Below are positions 44,130-53,529 of a stretch of 64,000 nt of DNA, in pieces (the first letter of the stretch is position 1; the number at the start of each line of letters is the position of its first letter). A program made the position numbers and the translations under genes. The DNA comes from Sulfolobaceae archaeon. Its GTDB lineage: Archaea > Thermoproteota > Thermoprotei_A > Sulfolobales > Sulfolobaceae. Location: NCBI GenBank assembly GCA_028277025.1, contig JAPYVG010000005.1, positions 1 to 64,000 of the forward strand, read 5' to 3'. The notes under the pieces are model-generated. The model saw only the letters and a program-made list of their open reading frames with translations. It was not told where the DNA came from and did no database searches.

Positions 44130-44393
44130 TTACTTCTCCTTTCCCATTATTGACTCGTAATCAACGCTTATGAAAAGGATATTACTACCCCTTATTAGTA
44201 CTCTACCATACTTAGCAACTGGGTCACTTGTACCTTCCTTTAATTCAACACAATCCCTTAATACTAAATTCATAGTGCCGTCACTCTGTTCTAACCTACC
44301 TATGTATTCAGAACCATTCTTTAGTTTTACTAGAACTACTTTGTTTGTAGCAGTCTTAAGACTCTTTAGTGGGTTTTCAACTTTCGCTTGCAC
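44130..44393 (-). CDS. Lsm/Sm-like archaeal protein
   Basis: 87 residues, Sm fold with Sm1 ([30 protein letters not shown]) and Sm2 ([14 protein letters not shown]). Such SmAP proteins form heptameric rings that bind U-rich RNA. The GTG at 44393 is preceded by a strong Shine-Dalgarno GAGGAGG, unlike the mostly leaderless genes nearby. Followed by metK. Confidence 0.93.
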   Translation of the reverse strand: MQAKVENPLKSLKTATNKVVLVKLKNGSEYIGRLEQSDGTMNLVLRDCVELKEGTSDPVAKYGRVLIRGSNILFISVDYESIMGKEK

Positions 44394-44492
44394 GATGGAA
44401 TCCTCCTCAAATTGATTATCTGTAAATGACTAATATAAAAGGGTTCTTATCCCTTCCGCCTATCATTTTATAAACATTTTAGCCAAAACAAT

Positions 44493-44810
44493 ATGTATGT
44501 GGAGTTAACAGTTTCAGACCCAGAAGAGATAATGAAGATTGCTAGGGCGTTAAGTGTAATAACTAGAATAAATATTCTTAGAATAGTATCTGAAGAACCT
44601 ATGGGAATAACTGAATTAAGTGAAGTATTACATATGACAAAAGGAAATGTGAGCACTCAAGTGGCTGAATTAGAAAACGCGGGGCTCATAGAAATAACTT
44701 ATGTAAATGGGGTTAAAGGTATAAAGAAAGTTATCAAGCCTAAATACGATAAAATTATAATCTTACTAAATTCCAGCACTAGCCTTAAGGAAGCTAACGA
44801 AAACGGGTGA
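44493..44810 (+). CDS. ArsR-family winged-helix regulator
   Basis: 105 residues. Helix-turn-helix [30 protein letters not shown] and a short wing ([14 protein letters not shown]), with an N-terminal helix [22 protein letters not shown]. No metal-binding cysteines, so effector and target are unknown. Divergent from the Lsm gene. Its end overlaps the convergent pyrG gene by 45 bases. Confidence 0.8.
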   Translation: MYVELTVSDPEEIMKIARALSVITRINILRIVSEEPMGITELSEVLHMTKGNVSTQVAELENAGLIEITYVNGVKGIKKVIKPKYDKIIILLNSSTSLKEANENG

Positions 44811-46361
44811 TGGCGATAGGGGTCTGCTTTTATATTCTGGATGGCCTTGAAGACCTAAGAAGAATTTATGATCTTTAAGCTCTATTATTTCCACTAGTCC
44901 ATTTTCACTTACACCAGATATGACTAACTTGTGTTTTTGTAATAAGTCTACATATTCTGGGTTTACCTCATATCTATGCCTATGCCTTTCTTGTACTATC
45001 GTAGAGCCATAAATTGTATAAGCTAATGTACCCTCTTTTATGATTATTTTTTGAGATCCCAATCTCATAGTACCTCCCATTTGAACTACTCTTTTCTGCT
45101 CATCGAGTAGAGTGATAACTGGGTGTGGAGTATTTGGATTAACCTCAGTGGTATGAGCGTCCTTTAATCCTAGTACATTCCTCGCGTATTCTACAACTGC
45201 AAGCTGCATTCCGTAACATATTCCCAAGAACGGTATATTATTTTCTCTAGCTAATTGGATCGCCTTTATTTTTCCTTCAACTCCTCTTGCGCCAAAACCT
45301 GGTAAGACTATTATGCCATCTGCTTGTTTTAGTTTCTCTAATGTTTCAGGTTGATTTTCTATGTCAGTAGATTCTATCCAAATCAGCACGGGTTTTAGTT
45401 TAAGTTTAGAAGCTGCATGGTATATCGCCTCTTTTATACTTATATAACTGTCCTTCAGTTTAGTATATTTACCTACTAGTGCTATTTTTACTTCTTTATT
45501 AGCACTCTTTAAATTATCTATAAATTGAATCCAGTCACGTAAATCTGCATCCTTATAAGGCAAGTTAAGTTTTGCTAAGATTTTCTTAGCTATTTCTTGT
45601 TTCTCTAATACTAAAGGTACTTCATATGCCATTGCAACATCGTAATTAGAGAATATATAATCTGGTTTAACGTTAGTAAATAGTGCTATTTTCTTCTTAG
45701 TTTCCTCATCCAGAGATATTATGGAACGCGCAATTATTATATCTGGCTGTATCCCTATTCTTCTCAGTTCTTGCACACTATGCTGTAAAGGCTTAGTTTT
45801 TAGTTCCTCGGTGACTTTAAGATACTCGACTAGTGCAACATGAACAAATACTACATTATGTTCTTCCTCCTCTAATCGTAATTGCCTTACTGCTTCTAAA
45901 AACGGCAAACTTTCTATGTCCCCTACTGTACCCCCTATTTCCACTATGACTATGTCCGCATTATTCATTACAGCTGCTTTTCTTATCATGCTTTTTATTT
46001 CATCTGTGACATGAGGAATTATTTGAACTGTTTGCCCTAAGTATTTTCCCTCCCTTTCCTTCCTTATTACCTCAAAATAAACTTTACCCGCAGTAATATT
46101 ATTATATTTGGTCATATTAATTCCTACAAACCTTTCATAATGACCCAAATCCAAATCCGTTTCTGCGCCATCATCGGTTACGAAAACTTCCCCGTGCATA
46201 TATGGGTTCATCGTTCCGGCATCAACATTAAGATAAGGATCTATCTTTACTAGGGTTACTTTATAACCTCTAGCTTTCAATAGCAAGCCTATAGATGCGG
46301 CAACTGTACCCTTCCCTACACTTGACAATACTCCTCCGGTAATTATAATGTACTTGGTCAA
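44766..46361 (-). CDS. pyrG: CTP synthase
   Basis: 531 residues, ammonia-ligase plus glutaminase. N-terminal [21 protein letters not shown]-loop, [23 protein letters not shown], and the C-terminal class I amidotransferase domain with nucleophile cysteine in [19 protein letters not shown] and catalytic His/Glu in [11 protein letters not shown]. Converts UTP to CTP. The start is TTG at 46361. Antisense to the small ArsR gene at its 3' end. Confidence 0.95.
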   Translation of the reverse strand: MTKYIIITGGVLSSVGKGTVAASIGLLLKARGYKVTLVKIDPYLNVDAGTMNPYMHGEVFVTDDGAETDLDLGHYERFVGINMTKYNNITAGKVYFEVIRKEREGKYLGQTVQIIPHVTDEIKSMIRKAAVMNNADIVIVEIGGTVGDIESLPFLEAVRQLRLEEEEHNVVFVHVALVEYLKVTEELKTKPLQHSVQELRRIGIQPDIIIARSIISLDEETKKKIALFTNVKPDYIFSNYDVAMAYEVPLVLEKQEIAKKILAKLNLPYKDADLRDWIQFIDNLKSANKEVKIALVGKYTKLKDSYISIKEAIYHAASKLKLKPVLIWIESTDIENQPETLEKLKQADGIIVLPGFGARGVEGKIKAIQLARENNIPFLGICYGMQLAVVEYARNVLGLKDAHTTEVNPNTPHPVITLLDEQKRVVQMGGTMRLGSQKIIIKEGTLAYTIYGSTIVQERHRHRYEVNPEYVDLLQKHKLVISGVSENGLVEIIELKDHKFFLGLQGHPEYKSRPLSPSPVFVSFLKASAGI

Positions 46362-46447
46362 AGGGAAATCACAGCTTATAACATATCAACAGTAGTTTTA
46401 AAACTAAATTGTCACTTTTTATGATAAAACTCTATACGGGTGGATTC

Positions 46448-47116
46448 ATGGAATTACTTAATTTGCTTTCCTCATCTAGGTTTTTGCAAGTAGCATTAGA
46501 TTTTATAAACATACAAGACGCATTAGAAGTTGCAAGAAAATCTATGCAAGCAGGGGCAGATATAATAGAAGATGGAACACCATTAATAAAGTCTGAAGGA
46601 GTAAAAGGATTAAGAGCTTTAAAAGAATTAAACCCTAAAATACTCTTAGCGGATACTAAGACAGCAGATGCTGGGGATGTTGAAGCAGAAATAGCTAGAT
46701 TAGGCGGAGCTAATATTATGACAGTTTTAGGAATTATGGATGACGCAACTATTGAAAGTGCTGTAAAAAAAGCTCATGAATACAACATATTAGTCCAGGC
46801 TGACCTAATTAACGTCAAAAATGTTAAAGAAAGGGCGGCAGAGCTGAAAAGAATGGGTATTGATATAATAGGTTTACATGTGGGATTGGATGTTCAGAAA
46901 AAGAGAGGAATTTCTATAAGTGATTTGAAGAAAGAGATAAAAGAAGTCGCTGAATTAGGCGTAATAGTTTCCGTAGCTGGGGGATTAAATAAAGCTAGAA
47001 TAGAAGAGATAATAGATTTACCTATAAATATATTCGTAGTTGGTGGGGCGATAACCAAGTCTGAGGATCCTTATAAGGCGACATTAGAGATAGTTAAGAT
47101 AATTAAGCAGAAGTGA
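46448..47116 (+). CDS. hxlA: 3-hexulose-6-phosphate synthase (HPS)
   Basis: 222 residues, OMP decarboxylase-like TIM barrel. Motifs: [51 protein letters not shown] and [16 protein letters not shown] condenses or cleaves formaldehyde and ribulose 5-phosphate; with PHI (191-829) it supplies pentose phosphates. The frame extends to 46409, but ATG 46448 gives the family N-terminus and follows GGTGG; an ATG at 46421 is the alternative. TATA-like GTTTTAAAAC lies at about 46394-46403. Confidence 0.88.
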   Translation: MELLNLLSSSRFLQVALDFINIQDALEVARKSMQAGADIIEDGTPLIKSEGVKGLRALKELNPKILLADTKTADAGDVEAEIARLGGANIMTVLGIMDDATIESAVKKAHEYNILVQADLINVKNVKERAAELKRMGIDIIGLHVGLDVQKKRGISISDLKKEIKEVAELGVIVSVAGGLNKARIEEIIDLPINIFVVGGAITKSEDPYKATLEIVKIIKQK

Positions 47117-47141
47117 GTATAGTTTAATTGGAGGGTTATTC

Positions 47142-47594
47142 TTGTCTCAGCCTGGACAGACAAAATCTAAGGAATTAAAGATCGTAAGTAAGCAAGTAAT
47201 TACGCAAGATGCAGTAAAAGGTGATAAAAGAAAAATACAATTACTTTACTTTTTAAAAAGCGTCGGGGGAGCTTCTGAGAAAGCTCTGGTTTCAGCCTTA
47301 TATGAGTTAAAAGAGAAAGGAATAGATTTGGGTTATCAATTTAATATTATTGGCAGTAATATTTTTAGTCCTATGATTAAGGAAGATTTAACGACACTTT
47401 TGTATCTAGGTTTAATTGAGAATGATGTTCAATCCAAGAAATTAAAACTTACTAATAACGGCATTGAGTTCTTAGAATCTCAACAAATAGATGAGGACTT
47501 TAAAAACAAATTGGCATCTGTTCTTAATGATATAAAAATGAAGATTCAAGCAATAGATGAAGAAAACAGACTCAAAATGAGGAGAAAAAGATAG
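47142..47594 (+). CDS. Small winged-helix protein, unknown
   Basis: 150 residues. Residues 30-100 look like a winged helix: IQLLYFLKSVGGASEKALVS, then KEDLTTLLYLGLIENDVQ and a wing with KLKLTNNGIEFL. The charged helical tail may be coiled. TTG at 47142 follows a strong Shine-Dalgarno GGAGGG at 47130-47135, unusual for this genome and supporting this start. Just after HPS, so possibly its regulator or only a neighbour. Confidence 0.65.
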   Translation: MSQPGQTKSKELKIVSKQVITQDAVKGDKRKIQLLYFLKSVGGASEKALVSALYELKEKGIDLGYQFNIIGSNIFSPMIKEDLTTLLYLGLIENDVQSKKLKLTNNGIEFLESQQIDEDFKNKLASVLNDIKMKIQAIDEENRLKMRRKR

Positions 47595-47599
47595 ATTTT

Positions 47600-48019
47600 T
47601 TACATCGTAGTGAATGTTCCTCTTCTCCCGCTTTGCTGTCCTTCTTCATTTAACGGTTTATTCCATATAAGTGGGTCTAATTTACCCTCTTTACTGAGCT
47701 TTATTACTAATTCTCTAAATTCACTTGTATGTCTTATGTCTAATTCTAGTAGAGTCTCAAGTATAGACCATGTAGTCTTCATAACGTCTTCTAGCATTTC
47801 TTTAGGCATATGTTTTATTATTTGTGGGTCTTGCAACCATTGGTCAAAGGCTTTTATTGTCCTCATGATATGCTGAAACGCTACCCTAGTTGCCAAGATT
47901 AAGTCAAGTCTATCAACATCAGGTGATTGATACTTTTTCTCCATTTCCCTTAATGTGTTAAGTAAGTTTTTCTGCATCTTTATCCATTCATCAAGATTTG
48001 CAAGATAACCACTTTCCAA
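47600..48019 (-). CDS. Conserved crenarchaeal helical protein (DUF2153-like)
   Basis: 139 residues, almost all helical: [69 protein letters not shown]. It resembles the crenarchaeal DUF2153 group as I recall it, but no function is known. TTG at 48019. Convergent with the winged-helix gene, six bases apart. Confidence 0.65.
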   Translation of the reverse strand: MESGYLANLDEWIKMQKNLLNTLREMEKKYQSPDVDRLDLILATRVAFQHIMRTIKAFDQWLQDPQIIKHMPKEMLEDVMKTTWSILETLLELDIRHTSEFRELVIKLSKEGKLDPLIWNKPLNEEGQQSGRRGTFTTM

Positions 48020-48067
48020 TTAGTTACACCAAAAATAGTTATGTGAGTTCAAATTAATAAAGATATG

Positions 48068-48466
48068 TTAAGTACCTTCTGTTAAGTTAAATGGGAGTCC
48101 ATTTTCCAGGATTTCCTTAGGTATTTTATCCTTATACTTCTTTAAAAATTCTAAATCCTCTTCTTTTCTCCTTAATTTATCTGGCAACATTCTGGGTATT
48201 TCATCAATTATCGGATACCACCTCTTACAGTTAGGACAATATAAAAGACCATCAACTATTTCATGCTTAAAACATTCATCACATGGTAATTCCTCTGGTC
48301 TTACATCTTTAACGTTAACATTTTTAAATGAGCAATAAAGTTCACATAAAGGTTTCTTCTCGTCTTTTATCTCTCTATTAATAACTTTTTCTGAAAAAAC
48401 ATAAAAATTCAGCGGGAAGTGTTTGCATATTGGACAAGCTAAGAGATCTAATAGCCTAAACTTCAT
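48068..48466 (-). CDS. Trm112-like zinc protein
   Basis: 132 residues. Zinc site: [15 protein letters not shown] near the N-terminus and [22 protein letters not shown] further on, both typical of Trm112, the small partner that activates RNA and protein methyltransferases. The C-terminal helix ([14 protein letters not shown]) is longer than in bacterial forms. Starts four bases inside glmM (ATGA), so they are co-translated. Confidence 0.82.
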   Translation of the reverse strand: MKFRLLDLLACPICKHFPLNFYVFSEKVINREIKDEKKPLCELYCSFKNVNVKDVRPEELPCDECFKHEIVDGLLYCPNCKRWYPIIDEIPRMLPDKLRRKEEDLEFLKKYKDKIPKEILENGLPFNLTEGT

Positions 48467-49827
48467 CCGCTTTCAACAATACTCTTTAATTGGTTAGCTA
48501 AATTATTTGCTTTCTCTTGCTCTTTAGCTTCTACTAAAATCCTAATTATCGGCTCAGTTCCACTTTTTCTGACCAAGAACCAGTAGTCCTCACCAATAAC
48601 TTTTACTCCGTCAATAGTTATTGTCTTACCCTTTCCACTATACATTTGAATAAGTTTGTTATATAATGCTGAAATATCGTAGCCGGGTTTTAAATCAACC
48701 TTAGTCTTAACTAAATAATACTTAGGTAATGTATCGAATAGTTCAGCAGACGATACATTTTCACTAGCCATTAATTCTAACATTAAAGCAAAAGTCATTG
48801 CCCCATCTCTAACGTACTGATGAGGTGGGTAAATAAACCCTCCATTTTCCTCAAAACCCGCTACAGCACCTTCATCTTGAATCTTGTGAGCAATATCCAC
48901 ACTACCCACTCTAGTCCATACTACCTCCATAGAATATTTTGACAAATACTCCTCTACTAAGCTGGAACTCGAAACTGCAGTAACTACTCTTTTGGGTAAA
49001 TTAGGGTTTTTAACATGAGCCCAGTAAGAGAGTAAAGTACCACTCCTATCACCCCATTGTATTCTCCCCTCAGAGTCGATAAATATTGCCCTATCCGCAT
49101 CTCCGTCATGAGCTACCGCTAAATTAACTTTCAGACTCCTCGCAACTACTGCTGTATCTTTTAGGGATTCAAAAGTTGGTTCTGGCTGTCTAGCGGGGAA
49201 TAAAGAGTCCAAATTTCCATTTAAAGTATAAATCTTGCATCCCAAAGCTCTAGCTACTAAAGGAGTTGAAAGAGCTCCAACACTATTAGCTGGGTCTATT
49301 AAAACAGTGTAGTGTTTTTTAGATACTTTCTCTGTATCAATATGAGATAATATACCAGAAACATAAGTATCTATTACTCTATCCTCCTTTTTCACTTCGT
49401 TAGTTAAAGCAGACCACTCTTGTGTATTGAACCTTTCATTAAAATAAATATCCTCTATTTGATACTCCTTTTCTCTCCTTATCTCTATCCCATCTTTATC
49501 AACCACTTTTATACCATTATATTGTGCTGGATTATGACTCGCTGTAACTATTACTCCACCATCATAACCTAATGTCTTTACTGCAAATTGAAGTGCTGGG
49601 GTTGCTGCCAATCCTCCATCGAACACTTTTACACCAACACTCAATAGACCAGCTTCAACAGCCTTAACTAGCATGTCACCGCCAGCTCTAGCGTCTCTAC
49701 CAACTAGTAATTTACTACCCCTACCAAAAAGGGTGCCTATAGCTTTACCTAATTTTAATGCTAATTCTGGCGTTAACTCTTTATTTATAACTCCTCTAAC
49801 ACCATCTGTACCAAAAAGTTTTCCCAT
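48463..49827 (-). CDS. glmM: Phosphoglucosamine/phosphomannomutase family protein
   Basis: 454 residues. Alpha-D-phosphohexomutase fold: [13 protein letters not shown], phosphoserine loop [14 protein letters not shown], metal loop [10 protein letters not shown], sugar loop [10 protein letters not shown] and phosphate-binding [15 protein letters not shown]. Isomerises hexose phosphates or glucosamine phosphates. S. tokodaii ST0242, a characterised phosphoglucosamine mutase, is very likely the same gene, as I remember it. Followed by trm112. Confidence 0.9.
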   Translation of the reverse strand: MGKLFGTDGVRGVINKELTPELALKLGKAIGTLFGRGSKLLVGRDARAGGDMLVKAVEAGLLSVGVKVFDGGLAATPALQFAVKTLGYDGGVIVTASHNPAQYNGIKVVDKDGIEIRREKEYQIEDIYFNERFNTQEWSALTNEVKKEDRVIDTYVSGILSHIDTEKVSKKHYTVLIDPANSVGALSTPLVARALGCKIYTLNGNLDSLFPARQPEPTFESLKDTAVVARSLKVNLAVAHDGDADRAIFIDSEGRIQWGDRSGTLLSYWAHVKNPNLPKRVVTAVSSSSLVEEYLSKYSMEVVWTRVGSVDIAHKIQDEGAVAGFEENGGFIYPPHQYVRDGAMTFALMLELMASENVSSAELFDTLPKYYLVKTKVDLKPGYDISALYNKLIQMYSGKGKTITIDGVKVIGEDYWFLVRKSGTEPIIRILVEAKEQEKANNLANQLKSIVESG

Positions 49828-49862
49828 AATATTGAGTAAAAGTTTAGGTTAAAAAAGGAAAA

Positions 49863-50684
49863 TTAAGTTGGACAACTCCCTCCTCCATAGGCTTCAGATA
49901 TAACGTTTTCGATCATTGTGGAAGCTTGTATTATTTGTGGGAAATTGCTCAAGTTTTGAAATACATACTGAGGAGTATAACCCTCTAAAATTGTTGGATT
50001 CACTATCGGTGTTGTTACTATGTAAGTCCCGTTAGGTCCAGAAATTAAAATTGCAAAATTAAGGTGAGGCGGTTTAACATATAATGCTGATGGTTTTGAA
50101 TAATTTATAATTGATACATTTACTTCATACTCTATTACTAGATTTGCTACAGCAGTAGCGTTAGGGACTCCCATACTTTCTAATTCCTCCTTTAATATTT
50201 CTTCTCCTACTGGGATTAGCTGCGATTGAGGTATAGGAGTTCCGTTATAGGAGGCGTTTAGGTATTCATTATATACATAGGCTACATAAAATTCGACCAC
50301 ACCGTTAGATTTAAACCCAGTAAATATTAGGCCGGGGATACTTGGTGGACTATGATATGGATCTGAGGTATGGAACGTAAAATTCAAAGTTCCGTAATAC
50401 TTTAACGCATTATAAATTGCCCATGAGGCCGCAGCACCAACTGGGCATCCATACCATGATTGTACTACAACAATTACTTTTCCCGGAGGTGCGTAGTCAG
50501 CATTACTTATTTTAACGAATTTACCTTCTGGTATACCATTCGGTAACTGGCTAGTAGAAGATACAGGTGACTGCTGGGCTTCTGATTGTTTCACATTTTG
50601 TCCCGATAAATGTGAAAATTCCATTACAGCTATAGTTATTGCTAATATTATTAATATAGCTCCTATTAAAATTAACTTATTCAT
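49863..50684 (-). CDS. DUF929-type secreted or membrane-anchored thioredoxin-like protein
   Basis: 273 residues from ATG 50684, which lies about 25 bases after CTTTAATATC and so is probably leaderless; the frame opens earlier. N-terminal transmembrane/signal segment (LILIGAILIILAITIAVMEF) followed by a Ser/Gln-rich linker and a domain with VVQSWYGCPVGAAASWAIYNAL, i.e. a single reactive cysteine where thioredoxins have CxxC. C-terminal GGGSCPT adds another. Extracytoplasmic redox or binding role inferred. Borders the gene-poor stretch. Confidence 0.7.
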   Translation of the reverse strand: MNKLILIGAILIILAITIAVMEFSHLSGQNVKQSEAQQSPVSSTSQLPNGIPEGKFVKISNADYAPPGKVIVVVQSWYGCPVGAAASWAIYNALKYYGTLNFTFHTSDPYHSPPSIPGLIFTGFKSNGVVEFYVAYVYNEYLNASYNGTPIPQSQLIPVGEEILKEELESMGVPNATAVANLVIEYEVNVSIINYSKPSALYVKPPHLNFAILISGPNGTYIVTTPIVNPTILEGYTPQYVFQNLSNFPQIIQASTMIENVISEAYGGGSCPT

Positions 50685-50826
50685 CAAAATATACTTTTTT
50701 TGGGAGATATTAAAGTTTTTCCACACTATGATAATACGTTAAACTGATTATTCTCGCGTTACTTTTCTCAGAAAATTATTATGCTAATAAACTATAGTCA
50801 AAAAATTCATCTTCTGTTTAAAACTC

Positions 50827-51040
50827 TCACTTTAATAATTCGAGGAACTGTTTAACAACTTCCTCACCTTTTCGGCTATCTACGTTTTCATCCTTTTTCC
50901 TCAAAAGTAGGCACGTATTTTATACTAATGTACCCATCTTTTTGTAGACTTTTGACTGTTGGTAGAGTTCTGCCGTAGTCAGCAGTTTCTGATAAGCCGT
51001 GAAGTTTATATATTTTGTATGTAAATTTAAGTATAGTCAC
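50827..51040 (-). pseudogene. C-terminal remnant of a gene, frameshifted
   Basis: On the minus strand from GTG 51040 a frame reads through LHGLSETADYGRTLPTVKSL and KDGYISIKYVPTFEEK, then hits TGA. One base later in frame the sequence continues DENVDSRKGEEVVKQFLELL and stops at 50827-50829. Both halves have normal protein composition, so one base was probably gained or lost in the A5G2 run at about 50892-50900. The first half looks like a winged-helix fragment. It may be a decayed gene or a sequencing error in a real small gene. Confidence 0.5.
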
Positions 51041-51212
51041 ACCAGATGGGTGGCTATATCACGACGAGGTGTGACGGTGAATAAGAGATGTGCGGGTTTC
51101 CCCATCAGATGGTAACACTCTGATGGGTGGGGTTATCCCGCTAAAGTGGCGGAAGGGTATGAACGGGGCAATGCCCCGTAACTCCGGTGAAGCCCAAGGG
51201 CTGAGAATTGGA
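51036..51212 (+). ncRNA. GC-rich multi-hairpin element, possible structured RNA or transposon-end relic
   Basis: In A/T-rich surroundings this block is GC-rich and dense with perfect stems: GTCACACC (51036-51043)/GGTGTGAC (51068-51075); GCGGG (51092-51096)/CCCGC (51137-51141) enclosing CCCATCAGA (51101-51109)/TCTGATGGG (51119-51127); CGGGGC/GCCCCG (51164-51178); AGCCC/GGGCT (51191-51202). A plus-strand frame is open from 51081 to the TAA at 51213-51215 and ends MNGAMPRNSGEAQGLRIG. This resembles the 3' end of an IS200/IS605-type tnpB that overlaps its guide RNA, but no transposase body is present. Nature unproven. Confidence 0.45.
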
Positions 51213-51466
51213 TAAAAATTCATGAAAATTCAATGAAGCCCAAACCCCATTAGAGGTGGAATTAGAAGTATAAGTTCGTTGAGTGGGAAAGGCGATCGAT
51301 AACTCGGAGAGTATATGAGAGAATATTAGAAAATACTCACGAATACTCTCTTTCAAGAACTTTATAGTCTGTATTAATTGTATTCCTATAAAAGATGTAT
51401 CAACCTTATTAGTTTAGGTAATATAGATAAATTTAGTTGCTACTGCTTTAAATCTCGGAGATATGC

Positions 51467-51592
51467 GTGGTTGGTGATTTTAATGACTATATTTTTAACA
51501 AGACGTTGTATTTAAATGAAGCAGTATTTGGAGCGTTAATAACGGGAGAAGATAGCATAAAAGGTTATTGGTCTAGAGATAAGGTTTGCTGA
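51467..51592 (+). CDS. Short ORF fragment, unknown
   Basis: 41 codons from GTG 51467: protein-like composition (VGDFNDYIFNKTLYL, then VFGALITGEDSIKGYW) and a TGA at 51590-51592. No motif recognised and no clear promoter or Shine-Dalgarno. It could be a remnant of a decayed gene, a small real gene, or chance. Its amino-acid mix looks better than random A/T-rich frames nearby. Confidence 0.25.
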   Translation: MVGDFNDYIFNKTLYLNEAVFGALITGEDSIKGYWSRDKVC

Positions 51593-51927
51593 TTAAATCC
51601 TCTTCATTATCGTATAACTTTCAATTTACCGTTAAGTTGAACTCATGTAACAATATGCGAAATTAGAACAAATATAGTTATAATGATTCTGATCAAATTT
51701 TTCTGAGAGTTTAAATCTAAAAATAACTACTTTCAACTATTTATAGTTTTATGTGAAATAATAATAATATATTCAATGATATGTGATCAAAATAATTATT
51801 TCTATTATTCAAAGTTTATAAAAACATTTGCGAATTTCCTAAGACTAATAATAATTTTCTGTGCCACTAAATAAAGTTCTGAGAAGTTGGGTTTAAAGCC
51901 TTAAAATTTCTTCTTTTATTAGCTCTA

Positions 51928-52578
51928 ATGATAATTGATATAAACGTTCATTTAGGTATAAAGTTATATCCTCCATCCACTTTACCAGAAGTTGACGCTT
52001 TTATCTTAAATCCCTCGTACAAGTATGGTTGTGATTGTTGTGTTGACGGTTTTTATCAACAATATTTAACCTTTAAAGAATACCCCAGATTTGGAATATA
52101 TAATGTAAAATGTAGAATATCACCAGAGGTAGAACTCTATAGGCAGATAGAAAAGGGTATAAGAGGTGTTATTCTAAATCCCATAAATCACTCGTATAGT
52201 CTATTAGATGACAGAGTAGGTAATATCATAAAAATTCTTGAAAAAGAAGACCTTCCTTTGCTTTTATACACTGGCAAAGGGTATGGTAACCCTGCTCATG
52301 TAAAAAAGTATATTTCAAGGGTTCCATATGTTATCTTAATACATTCTGGTTACCCAGATTATGTAAAAGAAGCTCTTGAATTACTAAGGGAGGATAAGGT
52401 TTATTTTGAGACTTCTCTAGTACCTCCTAATATATCATTGCTTTTTGAAGGTAAGAGGATTTTCGGCTCTGAATACCCTTATATTAAATTAAACTTCAGA
52501 GAAAGGATAGAAGAGCTCAGACTTGATAGTAATGAAAAATATGGATATGCTAAAAGGATTTTTAGATTGTCCTTATGA
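51928..52578 (+). CDS. Amidohydrolase-like TIM-barrel protein
   Basis: 216 residues. IIDINVHLGIKLYPP at the N-terminus resembles the amidohydrolase-2 strand 1, but with N-x-H in place of the usual H-x-H. VILIHSGYPDYVKEALELL fits the second metal-histidine region, and RIFGSEYPYIKLNF the final acidic strand. The altered first motif suggests changed metal binding. Cysteine-rich KYGCDCCVDGFY at about 32-43 is unusual. Substrate unknown. Confidence 0.65.
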   Translation: MIIDINVHLGIKLYPPSTLPEVDAFILNPSYKYGCDCCVDGFYQQYLTFKEYPRFGIYNVKCRISPEVELYRQIEKGIRGVILNPINHSYSLLDDRVGNIIKILEKEDLPLLLYTGKGYGNPAHVKKYISRVPYVILIHSGYPDYVKEALELLREDKVYFETSLVPPNISLLFEGKRIFGSEYPYIKLNFRERIEELRLDSNEKYGYAKRIFRLSL

Positions 52579-52636
52579 AACATTTTCAGTAAGAGCGAGG
52601 GATACGGATTTAAACTTTTTAATTGGATTAAATAGT

Positions 52637-52641
52637 GGTGG
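52637..52641 (+). promoter_or_regulatory. Shine-Dalgarno GGTGG before the inferred ATA start
   Basis: GGTGG at 52637-52641 lies six bases before ATA 52648, the same spacing seen before the ATC of fen. A TATA-like ATTTAAAC at about 52608-52615 would start transcription near 52636-52640. Confidence 0.45.
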
Positions 52642-52647
52642 CTTAAA

Positions 52648-53409
52648 ATAGGAAATATTAGTAAAGAGAAGTTAATTGAAAGGGGAAAAGAGGTTATTGA
52701 TAAGGCTAACGAAAAAGGGGTTGTACTAAGACTAATAGGAGGGGCTGCAGTAGCGATTTTAGCCCCAGAAGGTTCTATGCTCTTTCCCAGAAATTATAAA
52801 GACATAGACTTCTTTGGTCTTTCTAAGGAAAGTAAAAAAATCACAGAACTTCTTGAGAGTTTCGGAATGGAAGCTAACAAAAGGTTCAATGCTTTACACG
52901 GTGATAGAAGACTAATGTTTTACGATCCTGTTCTTGAATCTACAATAGATATTTTTCTAGATGAATTCCAAATGTGTCATAAAATATTGTTGCGGGATAG
53001 ATTAGGGATAATGAAATACACTATACCACCCTCTGATCTTCTTTTGACTAAATTGCAAATAGTTAAGCTTACTGAAAATGATATTAAAGACGTGTTTGCT
53101 CTTCTTCATGATTTAAGCTTAGGAGATAAGGATGATGAAAGAACTATAGACGTTAATTATATTGCAAAGCTTTTAGCTGATGATTGGGGCTTCTACACTA
53201 CAGTTAGTGACAACATCGAAAAAATAGTGAATGAGTTTAATCCACCTCAAGAAGTGAAGGATAAACTACTCTATCTCAAGAAGAGAATTGATGAGGAGCC
53301 TAAATCGTTAAAGTGGAAAATGAGGGCCAAGATTGGTAGGAAAGTTAAATGGTATGAGGAGCCAGAGGAAGTGGGACAATTTAAACCTAATGCGGGGGGT
53401 GGGACTTGA
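52648..53409 (+). CDS. Nucleotidyltransferase-fold protein, inferred AUA start
   Basis: 253 residues if started at ATA 52648. The nucleotidyltransferase signature is split by the first ATG (52777): LRLIGGAAVAILAP lies before it, and NYKDIDFFG with the catalytic aspartates after it. A start at 52777 would therefore delete half of the active site. From the TAG at 52633-52635 to 52777 there is no ATG, GTG or TTG in frame. The protein resembles AbiEii/minimal nucleotidyltransferases. Its last 19 bases lie inside the antisense tRNA-Leu gene. Confidence 0.65.
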   Translation: MGNISKEKLIERGKEVIDKANEKGVVLRLIGGAAVAILAPEGSMLFPRNYKDIDFFGLSKESKKITELLESFGMEANKRFNALHGDRRLMFYDPVLESTIDIFLDEFQMCHKILLRDRLGIMKYTIPPSDLLLTKLQIVKLTENDIKDVFALLHDLSLGDKDDERTIDVNYIAKLLADDWGFYTTVSDNIEKIVNEFNPPQEVKDKLLYLKKRIDEEPKSLKWKMRAKIGRKVKWYEEPEEVGQFKPNAGGGT

Positions 53410-53491
53410 ACCCACGCAGGCCTACGCCATCGGGGATCTTACCCCTGGGGTCCTAAGCCCGACCCCTTTGACCATGCTCGGGCACCCCCGC
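53391..53491 (-). tRNA. tRNA-Leu (UAG) with 16-base intron
   Basis: Acceptor GCGGGGG/CCCCCGC with discriminator A (53391), long variable arm of class II tRNA, T arm GTGGG-TTCAAGT-CCCAC. Anticodon TAG at 53453-53455 (decoding CUA) in the loop CTTAGG. The 16 bases 53436-53451 fall after position 37, leaving C at 38, and form the intron. Mature length 85. TATA-like AATTTTTTAC lies about 25 to 30 bases upstream. Overlaps the end of the nucleotidyltransferase gene. Confidence 0.92.
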
Positions 53492-53529
53492 ACTATAAAA
53501 CTGTTTTGTACTAGAGTAAAAAATTTATG

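Larger units (their letters stand above)
50727..51927. other. Gene-poor 1.2 kb stretch, accessory remnant region
   Basis: Between the DUF929 gene and the amidohydrolase-like gene there is no intact gene of known type. It holds a frameshifted minus-strand gene remnant (50827-51040), a GC-rich hairpin element (51036-51212), an 8-base inverted repeat GAGAGTAT/ATACTCTC (about 51306-51350) and an unexplained plus-strand ORF fragment (51467-51592). The rest, about 51600-51927, is A/T-rich with no structure I can name. Confidence 0.7.

Noticed and set aside
51141..51356. 71-codon minus-strand ORF over the hairpin region
   Set aside because: No motif, codon pattern unlike genes here, and it runs antisense through self-complementary stems that explain its openness.
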